Source: Atriophallophorus winterbourni (lineage: Eukaryota > Platyhelminthes > Trematoda > Plagiorchiida > Microphallidae). From it: a stretch of 64,000 nt of DNA. Of this stretch, positions 9,309 through 21,300 are shown piece after piece; position 1 is the stretch's first letter, and the number at the start of each line of letters is the position of its first letter. Made by a program: the position numbers and the translations under genes. The notes under the pieces are model-generated. The model was given only the letters and a program-made list of their open reading frames with translations, did no database searches and was not told the DNA's origin. The stretch spans positions 182,568 to 246,567 of the forward strand of contig JACCGJ010001650.1 in the NCBI GenBank assembly GCA_013407085.1. The letters run 5' to 3'.

Positions 9309-12300
9309 GTGAGTATATAGCCATCCTAATACAAATTTATATTTACGATCTATGTTTCATGTAATGTTTCCTATTTAGATCCTTGATATAATTATTTTAA
9401 CGACAAACTTCACTTGCATGACGTCCTGTTCACCGTAGTCCTTTCCGTAATCTCACTTCCATATGTGAGATCTTTATTCGCACGTAGTTGGTAATTCATT
9501 CTTTTGCGATGGTTTACACCTCGATGCTGCATCTTCACTTTTATTCGAGTGTTCGACACAAACCCTTGAATTCTATCACTAAAGCAGTTTGGTTCATCCG
9601 GTCTCTGCATATCACTTCCTTGCTTGTATTCAATGCATTTTAGTTTCGCTATTTTTATTGTATCTCAAATTCGATAGCAGGAAGAACGTTCAGACAGTAA
9701 AAAAGATTATCTGACGTTGCTAATTATTGGAATACATTGCTTCACGTTTCACGGTGTATCATATGCGCGTATGCGTGAGAAAAAAGGCTTTCTGGTTTAG
9801 TTAGCGCAAATAGTTTGACAGTAAACGCGCACTAAATGTTTACCAAACGTCGGATAAGATTAGTTATTTAGCCATAATCTTTCGACATGATGCGTCAACC
9901 TTCGCGTTCGATAAATCGGGTAGCAGTGTCTGTTGTTTACTTGTACTTTTATCTGCGCTGCGAAATTGATTTGCCACCGGTTGTGAGCTGCTTGCGAAAA
10001 CACTCTGGATCCTCATTAAATTTTTTAATTCTTTCACCTGCCTAGGCCTGAGCTACCTGATAGTATCTTAGCCCACGTACAGTCTATAGTTGTGCACTTC
10101 TTACCTGAATTAGACTTGTATTTTGATTAGTACATACATACCTGCTTCATACAACAAGCTGCTGTTCGTCCTACACCTCAAATGTTTTCGAACCACTTTC
10201 CCTCCCCATTTTATAACCCATAATGTTGAGCACCCTGCGACTTCAGCGACCGTTTTGAGCCTATTCGAAGCTTAACAAAGTTGTTTTTTTAAACCTCTTA
10301 CCTCTGTATTTTGCACGGATGTGCAATCGTGCAGCATTTCTGTGCTGTGCGGCTAACATCGTGCTAAATTGATTGGCCAACGGTAGTGAGCCGCATGCGA
10401 GTACACGCTGGAGTCTCACTACCATTTCTATTTCCACCCTCATATCTGTCTAGGCCTGGGCAACCTGACAGTATCTTAGCCCACATGCAGTCTGTGACTG
10501 TGCGGCACTTTGCCTGGACCAGGCTTGTGCTTTCATACTTACCTCTGTATGTACGATTGCTATGGATATTCAAATCCCGCGTCAATCGTGTCGGAAAACT
10601 GCTCTCGTATTCTGAATATATCCGTTATGTATCAATGCTTGCTGCTTGTTGGCGACGCGATTGTATGACGCGCATCAATGGTTAAAGAAGTGACCGCTCT
10701 AAACATTTCCCTGGGCAATTTTGCGCTTTGCAGGTGATTTGTTCGCTTCTTGATCAGACCGGACAGGTTTCGCTATAACCCTGAGCTCATGTACAGTAAC
10801 CTTACGGTTAACGACATCTGTCAACAATTCATCTTAAAGTAAGTACAACCTAGTAATAGTAGCCCCCTTCACCCTGACTAACTATTGCAATAATGAAAGT
10901 GATGATTTCTTTTAAGACGGACTCACTACACCAAAGGCTTTGGTTCAGTTCCACAACGGACATCCAGGTATTAATTTCATGATGGCACTAGTAGGAAGTT
11001 GCTTATTGGCCTGCATTGTATCAGCAGATTTCAGATTTAGTGCGAAATTGTTCTAAGTGTCAATCATCAGCTAAATCTCCTCCCAAATCAGATTTGTTTT
11101 CTTGGCCTCCATCCAAATCTCCCTGGTCACGTTTACATATAGACTTTGCTGAACCAATTGCCAACAGTACTTAATCCTTGTCGATGCCTACAGCAAATGG
11201 CCCGAAATATTTCCCATGAACCGTACATCTGAAGCCACCATCATGAAACTCCGTCATGTTTTCAGTTGTTTTGGTGTTCCAGACATTTTGGTGTCAGATC
11301 ACGGTCATGCTTTTACATCCGCATTTTTTGCTGAGTTCTGTCAACTCAATGACATACAACACATCTGTTCACTACCTTATCATCCGGATTCCAACGGGCA
11401 GCCATATATATACATATAGACATATTCAAGCGAGCCATTTCTAAATTCAGAGGAGAGGAGACGCTACCAAAAATTTATGCTCAACTGTAGATTCAATCCA
11501 ACCCCAAACGTTCCAAATAACTTCTCCAGAGGAAGCTTTAATGAACAGAAAGTTACGTCTATCATTTGATGCAATATATCCAGTTGCACAACAAACTATC
11601 ACCAGGAACACTGCGATGCAAAACGATTCAATCGTCGTTACAATGCAAAAATGAAATGCTTTCATCTGTTCAGGTCGTACTTGCAAAGGACTATCGTAGA
11701 GGTGTTGAAAAACGGACACACAGTTGTATCGTTCCGGTAATGTAGCCTACGACGTCGGCGTTCAGTCTTCAGTCTGTGTTCGGCATGCCAATCAATTATT
11801 ACCCTCGAATTCGCCTACGACGAACAGTCTTAGAGACAATGTTTCACTTGACATTCTTTTCGATACATTCGAAATACAACCGTCTGCAAATGTTGTCGCC
11901 GTTCCGGAAACTCCAGATCTAAGAAATCTTTGTACTCCATGAAGATGGTCTGATCGTGTTGATCACATGCAAATCGGTTAAGGAAATGTTTATCCAAGGC
12001 AAGAACTCAAAGAGAAGGTGCTATGAAAGTTTATTTCCGAACGTACATTAAGTAATAGTAGACAATTTACATAAGACCTCTTTTCCCTTCTCAGTTTGCC
12101 ATTGGTGCTTTTGTACACCTACAATAAATTTCCCTACCGAATAACTAGTGCTTCCGATTGAACCAGTCTGTTTTGCAAATCTAGTTTTTTCGTGACTGTG
12201 AGACATAACATGCCCGCATAACGCAAATCACATTTCAAGCACAACGATTTGCAAGCTGCTACAATGCCAGCTCAGCGAACACAGAACGCACAACATCCAA

Positions 12301-15300
12301 TCCCTGAGCGACAAGTGTTCGCTTCAATATCAAACAATTTCGGGCGAGACACGCTCAAGTATGCCAGACGATGGGAAACATACAGCCATCAAGCAGCATC
12401 AACGAACGAACAGCTTTTCTATTTACACGAATGCCAACGAAACCGACTAACGCCGAATGGCTTACAACGTCGTCCACCACTCAATCATCTCCGTGCAATA
12501 AAACTATTGGAGAAACAAATCCGCGATGATGATGATCACAGATGCTCACGGAAGACTGAGGAAATACAAAGCTATAATAAATGAAGAACAAGCGAGGTGC
12601 GACATCCACTTTGGGCAGTGTCATGATTGGTACTTGTTTGTGCTGTACACCTTTTGCATACAGTTACTAAACTTTCATATTTACATTTCAGCTCATGTAC
12701 TCTCGTTCTAGATAAGTAAAGCGTTACTTATTCTATACTAACGTGACTTCCGTTTGAACTCAATTCGGATCAGATTCTACAACGTTACAGGCAGCAAATA
12801 GCAAATGACCTGGAGAAAGCAATTAAGATCACAACAAGCCGAGCAAAAATGAAGAAGCGAAGAACGCTTGACCTGAAATCGCAAAGAATTCTGCCTAATG
12901 AATGTGATAATTGCACCGAAACCTGGGTGAGAAATCTTTCAACAAAGTAACTAACCAAAAAGCGGGCACTTGCGAAAGGACTAAACTTTAATTATCGGGA
13001 TCTCGATACAAGTGAATTCATAGCAGGTCTGGAAGATATAATCAAATCTCAAGATCTGGATCAAGATAAGATAAAATTTTCGGCAAAAAATCATTACCGC
13101 ATTACAGAGAAACGTACAACACCCCTTATTTAGAAGTGAAGAAAGGAAAGTCATCAACAAGCTTAATAACGACCAGAACGACCATTTTACCCATAGACAA
13201 AGGGCGAATGAAGGTAGTTATGGATAAAGCTGATTACATCGAGAAAGGTAAAGAACTGCCTACCGACAGGTCAGTGAAGATGAAACGAACCGACTAGATA
13301 ACAAGATTAACCCTGCTCTCAAGAGACTGAAGTTCAAGGCACAGATTACCAATGCTGAATATTTCCAAATGAAACCCGAAGATTCCTCAATTCCGCCATT
13401 ATACGATCTACCAAAGGTGCACAAAGAAGGTATCCCACTGCGTCTAATTGTTTCACTGCCCGGAGCACGCACACATAGATTGTCGAAAGAACTACGTATA
13501 AAACTCGTCAGAGGCTCAAACCATTCCGTGAACTCGGCAGAAGAATTCCTCAAAAAGCTGCAAAACGTAAAGATAACTGGCGACGAGCTGATGGTCTCCT
13601 TCGATGTCACCGCCCTATTTACGTCGATCGACCTTACACTCACCAAGCAAACAATTTCATCGCTGCTAACGGAAAACGGAACAACGTATGGCGAAAATCC
13701 TATCACTCATGAGGAACTAATGACACTCTTGGATCTTTGCCTCCAGACTCAATTCAAGTTCAATGAAAAATTGTATGAGCAGATCAAAGGAACTCCAATG
13801 GGGTCGCCTATCTCTGGACTGATAGCGGAAGCAGTAATGCAGAGATTGGAACGCATTGCCATTCCTCTAATAGAACTGAAACTTTGGGTACGCTACGTGG
13901 ACGACACTTTCGTCATAATCAAGTAATCACAAGTCGAATACGCTCATAGACTACTGAATTGTGTCTTCACAGGAATAAATTTCACGAAAGAAACTGAAAT
14001 CAACAGGTGTCTACCGTTCTTGGATGTTCTCGTCACTAGAAGCGATACGGATCCCTACAGACAAGTGTCTATCGGAAACTCACATACGGACCAAATCCTA
14101 AACTTTAAAACTAAGCATCCGATTGCTTACAAAATGAGCTGCGTACACTGTTCAACCTAGCGCAAACGCATTGCAATTCGTCTGAAACGCTGGTAGAGGA
14201 AGCAAGATACCTTTTCCAGGTTTTCAAGAAAAACGGTCACCCGAAGAACTTTATACTATGATACAAATCGCCAAGGAGCTTTTCTACGGAGCAACCAAAC
14301 GCACAGGTCAGGAAACCCCTACCATACATTGAAATGTTTCAGAAATCGCTGCAACAGTACTGAGACCACTTGGAATCAATGTTGCATAAAGACCTACGCG
14401 AACATTCCGCAATCAGCTGTTCAAAACAAACGTGGTCTACAAAATCACATGTGCGGATTGTGAGATGCATTACGTGGGAAAAACGGGAAGGAGATTGGGC
14501 ACCAGACTGAGTGAACACCTATCAGCGGTGAGGAGACACAATTACAAATCGCTACTATCAATTCACGGTAACCAAGAAGGACATAAATTCAACCGGAATG
14601 GGACCAGAGTCATTGCAAGGGGACGCACGCGCCACATAAGAGAATTCATCGAAGCGTGGCACTCAACGCTGCCATTGAATCAACACGTTCAATTGGACGA
14701 CATGTATGTGTCAATAAGGAACCGAACATTAAGCAGGGTGAGCTTGAGATCAACCAATGACGAAGAAAGAAACTGAACGGTCAGCGTATAAAAATAAGAA
14801 AACACGACGATTATAAATAATTCGCAAGAAGCTCAGCTGATGATGTCATCTAGCTTGATGACGAAACGCCCTACTGCAACAATGCCAGCTCAGCGAACAC
14901 AACGCACAACATCCAATCCCTCAGCGACAAGTATTCGCTTCGATATCTAGCTCCCATGATACCTGCCACATTCACCTAATTGCCTAACACGTGCCAACGA
15001 ATGAGACTGTTGGCAGAATGGTGATCCCTTAACTTGAAGCTCAATTCCGACTCAATTCCACTCTTAAGTATTTATAATTTTGAATATAAGCTAGTTTGTT
15101 GATGTGAAATGAGTTGGTCTTGCGCTAGACTTATGTATTCTGTCATATATTTGCGTAACCTTCCGTTTTTTTATTTTCCCCGCCATAGGAAGCAATCTTT
15201 AGCAAAGAAGAAATGCGGTTGCACAGCGCTTACATGACCCTCTTTCAGTTTGCGCTGTATTCAGTGTTATCCTATTTCGAACTCCGATTGCAAGGTTCTT

Positions 15301-18300
15301 CAATCAAACCGTGAGTTTCCCACCGCTTCGATTATTTCATATTGCAGATTTGGCGGACACTTGTACTGTCTCTTGGCCATCCTCACCCTCGGGACGATTG
15401 CATTTTCCAATGCCTCCGTGAGCTATTTGAACTATCCAACCCAAGTGATTTTCAAATGCTGCAAAATGATACCAGTTATGATCGGTGGTGTGGTGGTCCA
15501 GCGTATGTACTCGGCATTTTGTGTTTTTTTTCAACTTACCCCATTTCCACCATAGGCAAGGGTTATTCCTTTTTGGAAGTGCTTGCTGTCCTTTGCATGA
15601 CGTTGGGTCTGATCTGCTTTACTTTGGTTGACGTGTCTGTTCAACCAACATTCACTTTTGTCGGTATGTGACGTTTTCGTTGTATTGTTGGTTTTAAATT
15701 GTATCCATTATGATATAGTTTACTCCTATTTATTTATCTAGTCATTCTTTGCTGCTCTTACGTCTAGAAATAACTGAAAAAAACGTTTTGTGATGCGAAA
15801 GTCGTCTTTACCTTACCGCTCTCAGATTTGAATGATTCAAAATCTCCGGTCAAACGTTCCTGAGCAGACTAACATTGGTTACCGTAATGCGACTGATTAA
15901 TGCAATGAAATTTGAAGCAGCTTTAAGACCGTTATTCTCGAACCTCGTGTACTTGAAGTGAAATATCTGACATTTAATTTGCACTGAGGTTTGGTGTGCT
16001 CTAGTCGTTTCGAGTACTCATATCGGAAGGCAACCTCCCATTCCGTTGCCTTTTGACTTAGATATGAATATCAACGGCTGCGGTTGCACAGCGGTTAGGA
16101 AGTTCCACGTTAAATCCAACGACCCATGTTCGATCATGCTGCAGCTCCAGGCAATGTACATAAATCTCAGCATACCCAGATTTGACAACAGCAACCGTGA
16201 CTGCCTAGCCCCCTCTCCATTGAATGGAATCTTATCAACTAGACAGCGTTATGCTAAAGAAAAGAATGCCAAAAGTATTCGCATCCCACGGGCTGGGGCC
16301 TGTAACTAACCGTAACCGAGGTTTCTTATGGGTTAAGACTAGGTATGCTTTGTCTTATAATCCGGATATATTGACTTCAGGTCCACTCACCTTTTGAGAT
16401 GGTTTTCAGAGTTACCGCTGTCGAATTGCTCTACATGTTGTCTAGTTTGGTCGTTTCCGACATATAGAATTGGAAATTGATTTGACTTTAATTCTTCGCG
16501 GTTCCTTATTTCACTTTATCGGTACTTCAAAAATATCGAAACTTGATTAGTTCTTTATTTGATACCTGTTTATCCAAATTCGTCCAACGTAAAACCGAAA
16601 CTTAACTCCCGTTTACGATATTTTAGGTGTCGTCTTGGTTACTTTGGCCCTGTGCTGTGATGGCGCATTGGGTAATTTTCAAGAACTCGTTATGCACCGA
16701 CTGAAATGTTCCAATACGGAAATTGTAAGTTTTCTTCTGTGTGCTATACGCACCCGTGTGTAAATCAATAATTGGTCTGTCGCTTATTTTATTTGCTGTC
16801 ACGTGTTTTTCTACGGGTTCGCTACAAGCAACTCACGTCCGGTGACCAATCGAGCCTCGCCTTCAAGAGGGTGTTTCCGCGTTATTTCAACATATTTCTC
16901 TTCCGTTTGCATCCGTGATTTCGCTGGAATATTTCAATCTATACAAGCTATCGCTTTATCAAAACAAATTGTTAAACTGCTACTTGCGACTTGGCTTGAG
17001 TACTAAGCAAATTTTTTCGATATTTTTGTATTTCAGAGGCCGCGTTTGTTAGTTTTAGGCACGTCCGGTGACCAATCGAGCCTCGCCTTCAAGAGGGGCT
17101 GGGGCCTGTAACTAACCGTAACCGAGGTTTCTTATGGGTTAAGACTAGGTATGCTTTGTCTTATAATCCGGATATATTGACTTCAGGTCCACTCACCTTT
17201 TGAGATGGTTTTCAGAGTTACCGCTGTCGAATTGCTCTACATGTTGTCTAGTTTGGTCGTTTCCGACATATAGAATTGGAAATTGATTTGACTTTAATTC
17301 TTCGCGGTTCCTTATTTCACTTTATCGGTACTTCAAAAATATCGAAACTTGATTAGTTCTTTATTTGATACCTGTTTATCCAAATTCGTCCAACGTAAAA
17401 CCGAAACTTAACTCCCGTTTACGATATTTTAGGTGTCGTCTTGGTTACTTTGGCCCTGTGTTGTGACGGCGCATTGGGTAATTTTCAAGAACTCGTTATG
17501 CACCGACTGAAATGTTCCAATACGGAAATTGTAAGTTTTCTTCTGTGTGCTATACGCACCCGTGTGTAAATCAATAATTGGTCTGTCGCTTATTTTATTT
17601 GCTGTCACGTGTTTTTCTACGGGTTCGCTACAAGCAACTCACGTCCGGTGACCAATCGAGCCTCGCCTTCAAGAGGGTGTTTCCGCGTTATTTCAACATA
17701 TTTCTCTTCCGTTTGCATCCGTGATTTCGCTGGAATATTTCAATCTATACAAGCTATCGCTTTATCAAAACAAATTGTTAAACTGCTACTTGCGACTTGG
17801 CTTGAGTACTAAGCAAATTTTTTCGATATTTTTGTATTTCAGAGGCCGCGTTTGTTAGTTTTAGGCTTTTAGTGAGCCATTTGTAAAACAACCTGGACTA
17901 GAATGGTGAGACATTTTACCTGTGGTCGCCTGATTTTACCTCTGGAGAGTCGCCTGTTTCGATTGACGCGTTCAAAATAATAAGTTCAGATGAAGCCCTG
18001 AAAAAAAACAAAGTTTGGAATGAATCGGTGAGAGTAGTTTATTGGTAACGTTTCGCTTCTGACGAAACGAACTACTCTCACCGATTCATTACAAACTTTA
18101 TTTTTCATGATTATGATTCCCCGACCGGTCACGAACATTTTCCATCACATGAAACCCGTTTAGCAGGAATCTGCTGCCTCACCGCTTCGGGGTCGGATAA
18201 TCTTGATGATTCGAAATCTGGATGCGTCACAAATAACTCCTTGTAACGAGAGTATAATATTGCTGCACGGGCTTCAATAAACCTCCACTTGTAATGATAT

Positions 18301-21300
18301 CAAGTTGGTTAGTTATTCAATATCGAACTCCCTGAACCTACTCCACACCGTTTTAGACTTTACTGCTGTGATTATTACATCGTTCAGGAATGATGGTTTG
18401 TGCTATCTAGATTGCAACTCTAAGTGTAACTGCGTGTTGTATTTGTGTATGAAACCACAAGCCTGATCCAGGCAAAGTGAGCAACATGGTCATAGACTGT
18501 GTTTAAGCTAAGATACTACCAGAATGATTTTGCCTCCTGGCTTTCTTGACTGGGCACAAGGGTCATCCATCGAGATCTCGCCATAAACGGACGGTGACAT
18601 TTGCGTTTTCGACTGATTAGTACTTAACGGTGATAAACACGAAAACGAGACTCGCCATCTAGAAATTTTGAAAATGTTTGACACCGATCGGGAAACCGCA
18701 TTCATGAGACCAAATTCTGTCATGAATCGCCTGGAGCTATTTTTAGATAACGGCTCACTTCATTAACAAAAGCTCTGGGAGACAAAGTGTATCATTACGA
18801 CCCGGGGCAGGTTTAAATGGCAGTTACTTGACCAATCCTAGGCTGGTACTGAGCTTGCGGAATCCATGTCCCATCTAGGGGTGATGCACTTCAATGTATA
18901 TCCCATGTAAAACGGATGCTAGATCGTGGAGATTTCTGCCTTTTCCACCTTGTTGACCTCATTCCTACTAGTTTTTATTCCAGCTGCTTCAACGTGAAAT
19001 TGTTCCATATAAATTTTCACCTCTCGCCTTATTACCTCCACTTTATGAAGATTTACAGATCTTGGTTGATCTTTACTGGAATTGTGAGGTTGATTTTCGG
19101 TTCACTGTTGGTGCTCGTTTATTCGAATATTTTAATTGTGTGCCCGCTATAAACTCCCGGGTAACCATTGAAGTTGATTTTAATCACAGTTCATTGTGCG
19201 GCAGAGCGTTCTGACTCTTTTATGCAGTATTATTAAACAATCCATGCCTTGGAACAAGAGATTTTTTCTGTTTTCAGTAGCTGATTTTGCAACCGTTGTG
19301 ATGCTATTGCTATTCGCAATCAACCGTAAGAGTTTGGTTATCTTTAGTCTCTTGATTATAGATTTCACCATTTTTTCTCCCTGGGCTTAACAGCTTATGA
19401 ATAATAATCCAGCCTACTTCTAAGTACGTCAAGGATCAAGATTCCATTAAACAATGCGGATCACCTAACATTGATCTATTCGGGTTTACTTAACGCCCCG
19501 GAAAATGATGCAATGTTAACTTAGCAATACGAACCGGGCAAATGATTCGTTTCTTATTCAAAAAGCCACTGTCATGATTGCTTGGGACATGTCATTTGCT
19601 GGGTGTTCACAACTTCTGTAATGCGTAGAAAACTATTGAAACATCGAAAGGTAGCGTAAATTACTTTCCAATGTTTTACAAGGTGTTTCTTAAACTTGTC
19701 AATTACTCTTTCTGACTCTCTTTGTGTTCGCGCGCACTTCCCGACCGTATTGATTCACGTTTCAGCTTTTCTACTCCTACACAATTGGATTTTTGTTCCT
19801 TCTATTTGGTCTCCTCTCCATCGGCTCACTCATCCCATCTCTCCAGTACTTTTATAAAGTAAGTTCGTAGCCCGTTAACGGAATTTTCAAACTAACAGTG
19901 ATGGGTATCACTTGTATGCAGAATAGCACAACCACGGTTGGTGTTTAATCCCGAATTTATGCAGCGAATATGTGCATACCGTTAAACCGGCATGTCTAAT
20001 CGTGTGCGCAGTCACATGCACACGGATATTGAAATTGCATTCGACTTGTCATAAAGTCTATTTGTTTACGCGGATTTCGGTTCCTGTGACTCAGTGTGTT
20101 CTATTGCCATCAGGTTTGACATTCAACATTCCATTTTCGCGTAACACTTGAAATTCAAATTCATCTTTCCGTAGCGTGTGCTGCCTTTGTATTACTTTGA
20201 GCGCTGCGCGCAAATGGATACGTTTTTCCTGTCGTCATACTGATCAAATTAATTAATTTACCTTACACCCGCTAAATGGTTCGATTCGAGGTTTCATGAT
20301 GATAATAGACTACTACTTATGTTTGTCTAGGCCTGAGAAACCTGACAGTATATTAGCCAACGTACAGTCTCTGACTGTACGGCACTTTGCCTGGATCAGG
20401 CTTGTGCTTTCATACCATACCATACTTATGTTTGTTGGACTGATGCTCCCCTACAGAACATAATTTGCCCTACTGCGTCAGCATAGCCTACGATATATGC
20501 GTGAGCTGTAAAATGGATAATGGTCGCATTCCAAAAGGTATGCTCTATCGGGGATTAATTTTGGGCAGTAAGTCTTTGGTTATACCGCAAGACGTTTGTA
20601 AAAGAAATGAAAGAAAAATTAAAATCCTAAAATTTGGGGAAGGGGGACTTAAATAGCTACGGATTCTATATGAGAGTAAGCACAAACAACTTGGAAGTGG
20701 TGCCTACACCATGAATCAAACGCATTCAAACAAGTTTCGTGAACGAGTAGAGCGACAGCATGACAGCTAGCTTGCGGCTTTCACTGCCGTACATCGTAAC
20801 ATGCTTTTGTCATCACTCCGCTTGACAACATACAATGTTAAGCAAACACTCCAAGATGCTTAGTGCAAGACCGCCATTCAACACGGTTTTGGGACATATT
20901 CTGAAGCGTAACTAGCCATTGCGATATCTGATCACGGGGACACTAGCCTGGAAGACGTACTGCGCTGACTTTGGAAAGGTTACTAGTAAGGGTTTTTAAC
21001 TGCCTATGCCACGTGATGGTTTGGCCTCCACGATATTTACGCTAATCGGGATGTAGTGTCGCAAAAAGAATCCGTTTCGGAAGTCGGTGGTCCGGCATCC
21101 GTAAAACGTGACCCAACCAGCGTAACCAACGTAGGTTGATCTGCTTCTCTATATCAACATTACTACCCAACAACTTATTTCGGAGAGCATCGGTGCGAAT
21201 GCGATTGTAACAGCTAACTCCTAGAATGTTTCGGAGACATCGGTTGTCAAATACTTGGAGACGCTGAATGTGTTCTTTACGTTAGGTCCACGTTTCGCAC

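Larger units (their letters stand above)
12249..14965 (+). mobile_element. Penelope-like retroelement, decayed, with pLTR-like repeats
   Basis: Order along the strand: a direct-repeat segment (12261-12331); an N-terminal region (LRAIKLLEKQIRD at about 12505); a conserved N-terminal motif (LAKGLNFNY at about 12970); RT with YVDDTFVI (about 13890); a GIY-YIG endonuclease (14432-14776); a hammerhead-like core (14837-14867); and a second direct repeat (14879-14947). RT plus C-terminal GIY-YIG defines Penelope-like elements, and short pseudo-LTRs are a known trait. Several stops and frameshifts (about 12950, 13130, 13290, 13926, 14160) inactivate it. It sits in sense orientation in SLC35B3 intron 1. 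Confidence 0.88.

Noticed and set aside
16803..17812. Identical 67-codon frames at 16803-17006 and 17609-17812
   Set aside because: They are intronic sequence carried in both copies of the exon duplication.
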